The notes beneath the pieces were generated by a model. The model made no database searches, was not told where the DNA came from, and was given only the letters and a program-made list of their open reading frames with translations. Both the position numbers and the translations under genes were made by a program. DNA of 64,000 nt from Viscum album (Eukaryota; Streptophyta; Magnoliopsida; Santalales; Viscaceae): assembly GCA_963277665.1 (NCBI GenBank), contig OY728120.1, positions 938,295,195 to 938,359,194 of the forward strand. Direction: 5' to 3'. Each line of letters starts with the position of its first letter. Positions within the stretch are counted from its first letter, which is position 1. Positions 14,345-24,545 of the stretch are shown piece by piece.

Positions 14345-15094
14345 TTATTCCCACCAAATAAGTATCCAGAAAATTTAAAAAGGAATAAATAATTGAATAA
14401 GGGTTTTACTTTCCCCACAAAAGCAAAGGAGTCGAGACTTATGGATTGCATGAGCCTCTAGTAGACTCATGATTGCGTGACCATTTCATGGTCAATTGAG
14501 GAAACCATGCACATCACATATCCTTGGGTTAATTTTATGGATAACCCCTTTAATGAACCTTGTTTCTCTTATGCAAACTCTACATACAACCGAATGACCG
14601 CCCAAAAACCCATGTTTGTTCATTTGAAATTTTCTGAAGAACCATCGCAAATTATTCATAGAATAAGGAGGAATAATATACAATGGGAGAGAACCCCAAT
14701 GTCCATAATTATCCTGCTCCATATCATCGTTGGAAGAATACAATTCCTTGATGATATCCAAGAAATTTCCAAATACCGCAGAATGGTTGTAAAATAAAAC
14801 AAAGCAGAAAATGGAGAGGAGGTTAGTGGTACTCGCGGGTGGTGGGAGACAGGTGATGTGCCCCTTGAGACCTGCAAGATGCCGAAAGACCATGGAGACA
14901 TGGCTACCTCATCTCATGAAATCCCTTTGGCTTTTCAGCCTCACCACATGAAAGTACTCAAGTGCGTATGGGAAACTCCATGCTTTCCCATAGGTTCTCA
15001 AAGGACTAACGGATAAATTTTTCAATTTAATGCCTGTGCTCCCCCATATGACCCATATTGGTCATTCAAGGTATCATCAAAACATAAATTAAAT
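14345..15094 (+). repeat. 5' LTR of giant element, left part
   Basis: The first ~60 bases align with the start of the right LTR at 53556. The last part (about 14,790-15,094) is a sub-repeat copy that recurs at 26.5-26.8 kb and 53.8-54.1 kb, recognised by GAGACCTGCAAGA followed by CCCTTTGGCTT. About 500 bp between these (roughly 14,405-14,910) have no counterpart at the start of the right LTR, so that LTR has probably lost them. The LTR is cut here by the Athila-like insertion and resumes at 26456. Confidence 0.6.
15090..15094. repeat. Candidate target-site duplication TAAAT (left copy)
   Basis: TAAAT lies immediately left of the Athila-like element and again at 26456-26460 immediately right of it. 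Removing the element and one copy restores a continuous LTR sub-repeat that matches the uninterrupted units at 26.8 and 54.1 kb. The exact outer end of the left LTR is uncertain by a few bases. Confidence 0.5.
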
Positions 15095-17011
15095 ATTGAA
15101 TGCATGGCCTATTGTCACCTATTGACCATTCAATGTTCTAGTGCTTTTCTAATGTGTATAACATCACTCGGGACGAATCCTCAGCGATGATACTTTCTAA
15201 TAGTTGATTTTTTTATTTGATTGTATTATGATTGTGGGGTTTTTTTGCAGATCTTATGAAATGATTGATCGATTAATATTGATTTAAAAAATTTATAAAT
15301 ATTGGGGTGAGTTCATCATTATGTACTTAAACCAGTGATATCCTTGACCGTTGCTTTATATTATCTTAAATTAACACCCATGTCACAAGTAGACGTTTAT
15401 TGGAATTACTTAGTGTTAAGGATTTAATCAAGGTATAACATAACAAGGATTCTAATATCAATCAGTATTTACTTGTGATAGAGTATTCATGGTTCCTATA
15501 ATCAATGGAATCCATATGTTAAGAAAAACAAGTCATTAATCAATGACATGATAAGTCCATGATAGACAATGTTAATTTAAATAATATTTATCGAGAAAAA
15601 GCTCTCAATCGATTAACATACCTAAATTATAAATCATCTCAAGGAGAGACATACTCATCCCTTGAAATGATTAGTAATCTGGTTATAATTTTTATGATGA
15701 TAAATAAAGATAATCAGAAAATGAAAGGGATAGTAAATGACTGGTGTGACAGACACACTCACAAACAATGATGATAATAAAAAATGAACATTAGATTGAA
15801 TGATAAATAAAAATAAGGTATGGGTATTCAACTATATATAAACTATTTTAAGAAAAATAATATAATAGTACAGAAGTTGGATGAGAATAGGAGATACATA
15901 AGAAGAAATTTTCATTAAAACAGAATTATAAAGAAAAGATTTACTGGATTACAATAATGAAGAACACAAAATTAATAGGAAATAATGAGATGTGGAAGGG
16001 TATCTAAAGTGAAAACATGAGTATGGAAGGTCCTCCCAAGGACTTGGAAAGGGTTTGTTTGTTCCAATATGTTCTCATATCTTCTGAAATTCCATATCTT
16101 TTGAAGGAGAGGAGGGGGATGTGTTTATAGCCCAAGGAAGTGGACTATTTTCACTACCAATCTGTCCCTCCAGTTTCATCATCATTTTGATAATTCCAAC
16201 ATTTGAATATCAAGATATATCTTTCTTCCAAGCATTCTAAAATACAGTTGGATGAATACTCTAAAATTTTGTAGGCATTTGGACTTATGGATCCATATTT
16301 ATGGCTATTTGATTAAACAATGTTAATCTATCCATTTCAATCGAGCGCTTTTAGAATGCCGACATGGGAATGGGTTTATCAATAGGAATATGCATTAAAA
16401 TCAGAATGCATTCTTAAATAAAGTAGGATACCTATATCCCCTATTTCACACTGCATAATATCATCTTGATATGATGACTAGATCAAGAGACATGTCATTA
16501 ATACTGTAAATATTTTAATTCCCTGACTGAATTGTGGGCTGAGTTTAAATGAATCATTTGGTCCCATTTTCTTTAGATATGGGCAATTAAATTTTTATCC
16601 ATGACTTCTTAAATTGGACCTCGAAAATTGTAAAATAATAAAGAAATTTGGAATTCTGGATTGAGCCCAGTACTTCAATCTTCATAGCTAGTCCAGTTTC
16701 ATCACAGTTTCATTGGGTCTTCTTGTGTGGACCATATGATCTTTAAAATGCAAGAATTGGCCCATGATTCATCCTAATGAAATGTTTTATATTGAATTTG
16801 AAATCCTAAAAGACAAGAAAAATACATTTTGATTTCGTAAGGAGATAGGTATTATTAACACATTAATGTGACGTGAATCTGGATAAATTCAAATAGTGCT
16901 CAACAATTATATTTAATATTTAAATATTAATATTTATCAAAAATTATGCCCATTTACTATAAAATCTGTAAAGAGAGTATATTAAAATTTATGAAAATAT
17001 TAATAATATCA
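15095..17011 (-). repeat. 3' LTR of Athila-like element
   Basis: This 1.9-kb direct repeat aligns with 24546-26455 along its length. Shared blocks include GCGATGATACTTTcTAaTAGTTGAT near the left end and CCCATGTCACAAG further in. On the minus strand it begins TGATATTATT directly after the polypurine tract. By eye the copies are roughly 75-85% identical, with small indels. Confidence 0.85.
16121..16129 (-). promoter_or_regulatory. LTR TATA box (3' LTR)
   Basis: On the minus strand this reads TATAAACAC, about 880 bases into the LTR. The 5' LTR has TATAAATG at the matching place (25574-25581). The preceding CCCCCTCCTCTCC block is kept in both LTRs, as expected for a core promoter. Confidence 0.5.
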
Positions 17012-17027
17012 ACTTCCCCACACTTAG
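17012..17027 (-). other. Polypurine tract of Athila-like element
   Basis: The minus strand reads CTAAGTGTGGGGAAGT directly before the TGATATT that opens the 3' LTR. This purine-rich site primes plus-strand DNA synthesis in LTR retrotransposons. Its position fixes both the LTR edge and the element's orientation. Confidence 0.75.
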
Positions 17028-18712
17028 TCTTGTCCATGTACTTATTTACAATAAATATAAAAACATGAAAAAATCATTTTCACTCACAAACAAATATAAA
17101 ATTTTGGTTTCCCCAATCAGGGGAGTTTTAAACAATTTCAATCATCCTTAATGAATTCCACCACAAGTTGTTACAAAAAAATGTTCCCAAAATAATTTGT
17201 TTTTTCATGATCAAATTCAGAAATGGAAACTGGTGGCACACAAAACTTACTCCTCTCAAGATGATAAAATTAATTTATGGAGTTCCACTCATTCACCAAC
17301 CAAAAGTGAAGATATTAGAGTCTGAAAGTTCCCTCATCTTCCAGACCCTATCCTAAAGTGCTCAAAAATCAAGAGGTCTTTTTAGGGGTTTTTCTATGGC
17401 TATAGTATAGTAAGAATATGATATCCAAAAGATAGGAAAAGGGGGGAGAAATACCAATATGGAAAAAGAAATGTACTTTTTATTAATAATAAATGAAAGG
17501 AAATGGAAAAAATATTTACAAGGGAATGACAGTGTTGAGAAAGACATAAGAGAGGAAGAAAATTTTACGGGGATGAGAAGATGAAATATTTACAAAACAC
17601 AAAATTTATCCCAATAAAGAAGTGTACTTTTGTTCATTTTTGTTTTGAATTTTTCAAATGTTAAACTTGAAAAAGATCTCACACTCATATCCCAACCCAT
17701 GATTGATCTCCTCATGACACTAATTTTAATAGTTATAACAATATCAAAGGTTAAGCATGAGTGCTTTTTGACCTGCCCAAGACACAACCCATTTTTTTAG
17801 TTCCATTTTTTTGATTTTTTTTTATTTTTGTGAACACATGTTAGTAACATTTTCAAAATTACTTAAATGAAAGTAAATTAAATTCCCCAAAACTCACTGA
17901 TTGAAAACCTCTCCCCACACTAAAATTTATGCTTTCCCTTAGTATATGATAACTCGTTGAATATCAATAAAAGCGCACCCAAAAATTAAAATCCATACCC
18001 CCCACAATTAAAATTCAAAAAAAAATATGCAGTGAAAGTCCATGATGAGATTGGATGGGATAAGGCATTGGGCTTGTAATTTTTCTATCAATGAAAAGGA
18101 TTTCACAGGCTCTAAGGGTCTCTCAAAGGGAGGATTAATTTTTGTTTAATGGGAGGCTATTTGGATATTAAAATTCTTATAGGGCTAAAATTCCTCTATC
18201 ATGTCAATGCACACCAATGTTGGAAATTCATCCTGAAGGTCCAGAAACTCAGGACTCACTAATGTGGGTGAAAAACAGAAATTTTTAAAAGATGGCCATA
18301 GGAAGCCTTTTCATGAAAGAAAATGTTTTTCCTCATAGGTGGGGAAAAATATTTTCAATATTAATAACCGAGCATTCAATATTTATTATTCATCACACAA
18401 AATTCTTTAACCAAATCCATGCTGAAAATACAAAATTTTTGAGATGAAAACATTTCTTTTTGACTCCCCAAAATGGTTGGACAAAATTTATAAATGTGAA
18501 TGTTAGTAATCATGATTTTTCTTATCATGTTGTTTTTTAAATTATTATTTTTTTCTTTTCGTAATTTTTTTAGGATTTTTGTAGTTTTTTATAAGGACCC
18601 ACCAACATAAAAATGAAAGAGTAAATAAAAAAATGTGATGAGTATAGTGGTAAGAAATAAATTTATAATGAGGGAGGAATAATAAGAATGACAGAGAGAG
18701 AGATAAGAGTAG
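17028..18712 (-). other. 3' noncoding region of Athila-like element
   Basis: The stretch lies between the end of INT and the polypurine tract. It has stops in all frames and several homopolymer runs. The short open stretches at 17.2-17.8 kb do not resemble envelope or any other retroelement protein. I see no gene here. Confidence 0.5.
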
Positions 18713-19960
18713 TTAATGTGAAGTAGGTGCCCCCTGGTTTGGATTTGGTGGGTTACCATCTCTATCTAGTGGTGGGTCAACTAGAAAAGTTGTGGATCTG
18801 ATGGAAGCCAATGTAGTTCCTGGATTGTGTGTCCTCTCATGGTGATTCTTTAACCGATGTCCATTACGTTTGAATGTCCTTTTTGAAGAGGGTTCTTTTA
18901 CATGCACTGCACCAAATGGGTAAACATTAGTAATTACAAAAGGATCACCCCAAAGGGAATTAATCTTACCCTAGTGAAGTATAAATTGAGAGTTGAAAAG
19001 AATTACCTTTTCAGCTACAGGAAATACCTTTCTCAGGATGTGTTTTTCATTGAGTGCCTTAGCCTTTTCTTTGTAACGATTGGAATTCTCATAAGAATCA
19101 AGTCAAATCACCACCAATTCAGCCAATTGCAACAGTCATTCTTCACCAGATTTTTCAAAATCATATTTAAATTTTTTCACATCCCAAAATGACTTTTGTT
19201 GGATTTCAACTGGTAGATGAAATGATTTACCAAAAACTAGCCTCAAAGGAGACATCCCAATGGGTGTTTTATAGGCAGTTTGATATGCCCATAGTGCATA
19301 ACCAAGTATTTCTGGCCAGTCATTTCTAGTGGTTTTTACAATTCTCCCAAGCAGTCTTTTCACTTCTCGGTTAGAAATTTTAGCCATTCCATTTCTTTGG
19401 GGGGTGGTATGCAGTTGAAGTTTTAGGTACAACACCATTCATTTTCCAAAGATATTTCAAGGTTTTATTACAAAAATGGGTTCCTAAGTCACATATCGAG
19501 GCCCGAGGTGTGCTGAATCTGTGGAAGATGTGTGTCTTTAGGAACTCACTAACAGTATGTGAATCATCCATTCTAGTCAGTTTAGCCTTGACCCACCTAG
19601 AAACATAATAAACTACAAGAAGGATGTATGAGAATCCATTGGAAGGGGGAAATGGTCCCATGAAATCGATTGCCCAAAAATCAAAGATCTCATTGAAAAT
19701 TATAGGATTTTGGGGCATTTAATTTCTCTATGAAATTGTTCCAAACTTTTGGAAAGTGTTACATGATTGATAGAACTCATATGACTCCTTAAAGAGTGAA
19801 GGCTAGACGAATCCAGAGTCTAGGACCATTCGAGAAGTCCTTTGTGGTCCAAAGTGGCCACCTCTAGGAAGTGAGTGACATAATTCTAAGATAGAGGAAT
19901 GTTCATCTTCATCAACACATATTTTAATTGCCATTTCTGTCCCAGAATTCCAATGTTTAT
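18713..19960 (-). pseudogene. Integrase (INT) remnant of Athila-like pol
   Basis: This would have inserted the element's DNA copy into the host chromosome. Reading down the minus strand, the catalytic core starts with [10 protein letters not shown], which keeps the first aspartate (near 19.68 kb). It continues through [16 protein letters not shown] with the second aspartate (near 19.47 kb), then [15 protein letters not shown] and [16 protein letters not shown]. The conserved QVE before SNRE now reads MAK, so the third catalytic acid has become lysine. A frameshift in the 19.38-19.44 kb overlap separates the two halves. Downstream, another frame holds a C-terminal piece near 18.9-18.8 kb (RTFKRNGHRLK) that resembles the end of Athila integrases. 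The zinc-binding N-terminus upstream of 19.72 kb is badly broken. Family assignment is firm; the protein is dead. Confidence 0.85.
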
Positions 19961-20055
19961 TTTCATTCAACAAATAGTGTTTTGATTCACTTTTCTACTT
20001 CATTTTTTGTTATTTTGAAAAATATTTAGGGAAAACAACATAAACCAAGTAATTT

Positions 20056-20586
20056 TCAATTGGGGTCATAGCATGGTAACTTTGTAGTGAGAGATGAAAG
20101 CTGCTCAGTGGGGAATTCAGGATCAATGTTTTCATAATTAGAAGAATTATAAATTCTACTCAAGTGATCAACCACATGTTTTTCTTTTCTAGGTCTATCA
20201 TTGATTTCATGGTCAAAATCTTGGAGAATTAGGATCCATCTTATTAGCCTCATTTTGGAATAACATTTCACGATTAAGAAAATTATGTCATAATGGTCTG
20301 TGAAGATGTTGATTTTGGAACCTAAGATATAGGCCTCAAATTTATCTAAAGAAAAAACCACTTCTAAAAGTTCCTTCTCAGTCACTGTGTAGTGATATTT
20401 TGTTTCACCCGATGTTTTTGTGGCACAATAGATGACATGAGGAATTTTTTCTCTTCAACGAACAAGAGAAACCCCAAAATATCTATCAGAATTATCACAC
20501 ATCAACTCAAATGGTAAGAACCAATATAGGGGTTGGATTATTAGGGACAATGTAAGAGAAGTTTTGAATTCATTGAATGCTCCCTT
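20056..20586 (-). pseudogene. RNase H domain remnant of Athila-like pol
   Basis: This domain would degrade the RNA strand of the RNA/DNA hybrid during reverse transcription. It follows RT on the minus strand after a stop at 20584-20586. A short damaged stretch comes first, then an open segment beginning TEKELLEVVFSLDKFEAYI, with NIFTDHYDIIFL and VVDHLSRIYN further on. The TDH and DHLSR motifs carry aspartates conserved in the family. At least one stop interrupts the join to RT (near 20.45 kb). The segment ends at CYDPN, where the spacer to integrase begins. The reading is certain at the family level. Confidence 0.85.
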
Positions 20587-21690
20587 TCAAACCTCATCGA
20601 AATGGAAAGTGACATCATTTTGGAGAAATCGTGTGATTATAAGGAAAATCCTACTGTTGTTGTGAATGAATTGCCAATAGAAACCAGCACGACCGAGGAA
20701 TGAACAGATGTCTCTAATAAAAGTGGGTTCAGGAAGTGATTGGATCACTTCAATTTTAGCTGGATTTTCTTCAATACCATATTTTGAAACTATGTCTCCT
20801 AGAACAATCCCATTTATAACCATGAAGTGACATTTTTCAAAATTTAACACAAGGTTACACTCGACACACTTTTGAAAGACTAGAGTGGGTGAATTTAAGC
20901 AATATTCAAATGACTCAACATAAATGGTAACAGAATCCATGAAGACTTCATTGTAGGGATAAATTAATTCAGAAATGATACTCATCATACACCTTTGGAA
21001 TGTTACAGGAGAATTGAAAAGTCCAAATGGAATTCTTCTATACTCAAATGTTCCAAAGGGGCATGTGAGAGCATTCTTTTCTTGGTCCTCATATGCTATT
21101 GGGATTTCGAAGTAGCCGTTTTATCCATCATGAAAACAGTAATGTGACTTTATGGCTAATCGTTCTAGAATTTGATCAAGGAATGGAAGAGGGTAGTAAT
21201 ATTTTTGTTTTTCAACATTCAATTTCTTATAGTCGATGCACATACGCCATTTTTTCTTCACTCGAGTTGTGACTACCTCACTATTTTCATTTTTTTGAAT
21301 AGTTATCCCTCCATTATTAGGTACAACATGAATTGGACTAACCCATTCACTATAATAAATTGCGTAGATAATACCATCTTGAAGAAGCTTGGTGATGTCT
21401 TCCCTAACTACGTCAAGGATGAGGGGATTGATTCTTCTTTGTGGTTTTCTATTTGGTTTGGATGATTCCTCAAGATAGATGTAAATCATGAAAAGAGCAA
21501 GGTTTATTTCTGGTATGTTATCTAGGGTCCACCCTAAGGCCTTTTTGTTTTCCTCTAACACTTGAACAAGTATGGACTCTCCAGTTTCAGTAAGTGAAGT
21601 GAAAATAATGACAGGATTAGAGTGATCATGGAAAACGAATGCATATTTTAGGTGTTCAAGAAGAGGTTTTATATCAATCTCATCTTTAAT
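20587..21690 (-). pseudogene. Reverse transcriptase (RT) remnant of Athila-like pol
   Basis: This would copy the element RNA into DNA. The minus strand reads in order KKALGWTLDNIPEI, SKPNRKPQRRINPLILDVV, WRMCIDYKKLN, PLPFLDQILERLA and CFHDG. A stop falls at 21118-21120, after which EIPIAYEDQEKNALTCPFG and IPFGLFNSPVTFQRC continue. The active-site motif, FMDD in the family, reads FMDS here (near 20.94 kb), so one of the two metal-binding aspartates is lost. The aspartate in FHDG is kept. The domain is otherwise long and open, so this is the best-preserved part of the element. The order of motifs and the sequence between them match Athila-type RTs. Confidence 0.9.
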
Positions 21691-22790
21691 TTATGGGTTT
21701 GACAAATCACGAATGGAGGAAGGCACATCAGTTGCTTCAGATTCATTTTCCTTAATATTGTCTAAGGTGGAGCAGTAGAGATTAGAGTTGATGTGGGTTT
21801 CAATAGAGTTTTTAAGTTCCTCTAGATTGATTGAGTCTATAAATGAGGGGTCCATGTCAACATCACCATTTATGACTTGGCTAATCATGGTGCATATTTC
21901 ACAAGATCCTTTTTCATTTGAACCTGAATAACATCATGGATTGGGGTCCAATTCACTCTCAAATGTGTCCTCAGAAGCATGGATAGAGAATGTAGAGTGA
22001 TCCTCATATGAGTATCGCATGGCTTTAAAAAGGTTAAACTAGGACAATTGGTCACAAAATACCATGGATAAGATTACTAAATGGACATAAATCTTGGTTC
22101 TCACTATAATTAGGAATGTTCTTCCTATAATTAAGGGAGATCGAGAAGAGTTAGTCTCACCTTCCATGTCAAGGACATGTAAATCAACATGGAAGATATG
22201 ATCATTCACACAAACAAGGACATCCTCTATTATACCCTATGGACTAGTAGTACTTTGATAGGACAATTGAATGACGACACTCATTAAATGTAAGAGATCT
22301 ATATTGAGGTTAGAGAAGATGGATTTGGGAATGACATTAATTGAGGGTCCATCGTCTATGAGTGCATCATGTAAGTTGGAACTTCTATTTGGCATGGAAA
22401 TATAAAGGTCCCAAGATCTTTGAACTTAATTGGTATGGAATCTTAGTTTGAAACATTTTCAAGGGTCCTAAGTTGAATCTTATGGGTACACAAATATTTG
22501 AGAAACTTGTCATTCATTGGAATTAGTTTAATGGAATTTGGGAGTGGAATTTTCACTTCAACACGTCTAAACATGTTGAGCATTTCCGGAACGGGTTTAA
22601 AGGACTTATATGGCTTAGAAACAACTTGAGGAAAAGGAAGTGGATTCTTAAGTTGAATGGAAGGAGGTGATGGAATGGTTTCAGGTTCCTTATCATATTT
22701 CATTTTATTTTTATTTTCTAGGTCAACATTCAAAGGTTGGTTGGAGGACATATCTTGAGGAATAACAATTTTCATTCCCGATCTAAGTGA
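21691..22790 (-). pseudogene. Protease region and gag-pol linker of Athila-like element
   Basis: The aspartic protease would cut the gag-pol polyprotein. The upstream open part (22443-22775) has a proline-rich linker and then MLNMFRRVEVKIPLPNSIK and MNDKFLKYLCTHKIQL, which matches the segment that precedes protease in Athila elements. The protease core itself (about 21.95-22.45 kb) is badly broken. Phrases such as IPIKFKDLGTFIFPC are readable, but I could not find an intact catalytic D(T/S)G. The 21691-21888 segment is an acidic linker leading into RT. Confidence 0.7.
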
Positions 22791-24227
22791 AATTGCAGTT
22801 ACATTACCCTTGGGGTTGGGTAATGGTTGAGCTCTAAGTTGGGAAGAATTTAATTATCATTTCTGTCTTAGGTGGGATGCAAGTTGAAAAAGTTGGGTTT
22901 CAATATTTTTAATCCTAGAATAGGTGAAGGAGGAAAGATCTTCAACTAAACTTTCCCATGGGTGCTTGAAAGAAGAGGCTTGTCCCGGATTGGGATTACA
23001 TTTATTTTGGTCCGTGGGAAAGCGATTTTATTTTTTTGGGAATTGTGAGGGCTCGCTGGGATAGTGGAAGCCCAGAGGAGGAAGAGGAGAATTGATCCTC
23101 TGAGGTTGAGTAATAAAAGGGTATGGTTTTTGGAAGTTACCCACATCTTGACCATATTGGAACTAGTTTGGGTTTTGATGAGGGTATTCAGGGGGATGAG
23201 AAATGGGATTCCCATATCTCAAGTAAATGTTATATGTTGAAGAGAATTGATCAGAATGCGGTTGGTTGAAGTTTCTAACAAACTGACCTGATTTTTGAGG
23301 GTTGGGGTTCTGCTGAGGATATGCTGCATTGATCTCCATTGGTCTAGATGAATCAGATGGTTCATCTTGACGTTGTGGAAAGGTGTCTATTAGATGAGCT
23401 AGTGAGTTGAATATCACATAGTTTTTCATAGGTCTAGGAAACATTAATTGGGGAGAGGATGAGGTTTGGGCTTTGGTAGCCACCGCTAGTTGTCACACAA
23501 GACATGTAAGTTCACTCATCCAATATTTCATCTTGTTCAGCTCTAATGATTGATTATATTGGGTTACTTTGACTTGATCATTTGCTTGAGTATGGAATTG
23601 TTATGTGTTTGCATCCATGTTTCTTATGAGATCTCTTGCAGTTATGAGTTTTTTATCAACAAGAGGTCCATCACTTGTGGCATCAATGAGAGTTCTCTCC
23701 ATATCCAATAAACCCTCATAGAAGTATTGCATCAAGAGTTTTTCAAGGATTTAGTGGTGTGGGAAGGTTGTAACAAGATTTTTGATCCTCTCCTAGTATT
23801 CATGGATTGATTCACTTGGGAACTGAAAGATACCAATTGTTTCATTTTGGATAGAAGTAGTATGAGAAGTAGGAACAAATTTCTCTAAGAAGAGTCACTT
23901 CATGTCATTCCATGTGGTTATAGAACCAAGAGGAAGATAGAAGAGCCATGACATAATAGTGTCATCTAGGGAAAAAGGGAATGATCGGAGTTTGATTTTT
24001 TCCCCAAAAACCCCTTAAGGCTTCATGTTAGATCACACCACTTGGAAGTCGTTAAGGTGGAGATGTGGATCCTCACAGGCTAGCTCGTGGAAATGAGGGA
24101 GAAGATGAATCAAACCCAATTTGAGTTCGAAGTCAGCTTCTATGTTTGGATATTGAATACCAAGAATTTGGTAATTCATATCAGGGGTATCATTTTCTTT
24201 AAGTGTTTGTTCCCTAGAATTTTCCAT
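22791..24227 (-). pseudogene. gag remnant of Athila-like element
   Basis: Gag would form the virus-like particle and bind element RNA. A possible start is the ATG at 24227, giving MENSREQTLKEN and then ADFELKLGLIHLL and EDPHLHLNDF, which resembles the N-terminal part of Athila gag. A stop follows at once (about 24.03 kb). The middle part (23.5-24.0 kb) is readable only in pieces in shifted frames. The C-terminal part (about 22.95-23.48 kb) is rich in proline, asparagine and glutamine, with YPQQNPNPQKSGQF and HPPEYPHQNPN, as expected for the end of this gag. Several stops and frameshifts break the gene. No zinc knuckle was seen. Confidence 0.75.
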
Positions 24228-24527
24228 ATCTAATTCAATGGGTTGGACTAGGACAGGTTCTTGATTTAGTTGATTACCACTTTTGTTCCTCCTAAGTTGG
24301 TGAAGTGGTCACTCAATTTCAGGGTCAAAAAATTAGAGGTATTGTTTTGGATGCTATAGAGAATTCATAGAGATTTTGGAAGAGAAAGGAAGGTGGGTTT
24401 TTATTTGTGTTTTTTTCAGTTTATGATTTGTATGTTAAGGCGGGTTTTATTTTTTTCAATATCTTAAAAGTTTTTTTTTTGGTTTTTTTTTTCAATAACC
24501 AGAAACTAATGACTATATAAAGCACCA

Positions 24528-24545
24528 TCCCTAGAAATGATGCCA
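24528..24545 (-). other. Primer-binding site, tRNA-Asp type, CpG-decayed
   Basis: On the minus strand, eight bases beyond the TG/CA edge of the 5' LTR, the sequence is TGGCATCATTTCTAGGGA. The tRNA-Asp type site used by Athila elements begins TGGCGCCGTTGCCGGGG, and most of the differences can be explained by C-to-T or G-to-A changes. It marks the start of minus-strand DNA synthesis. Confidence 0.6.

Noticed and set aside
14492..14893. Overlapping open stretches of 133, 106 and 81 codons on both strands near the left LTR start
   Set aside because: They overlap in three frames within LTR sequence, so at most one could be real. No family resemblance was seen in any of them.
17168..17787. Three short open stretches in the 3' region of the Athila-like element, possibly envelope-like
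   Set aside because: Different frames and strands, no signal peptide or transmembrane pattern, no length to suit an envelope-like ORF.
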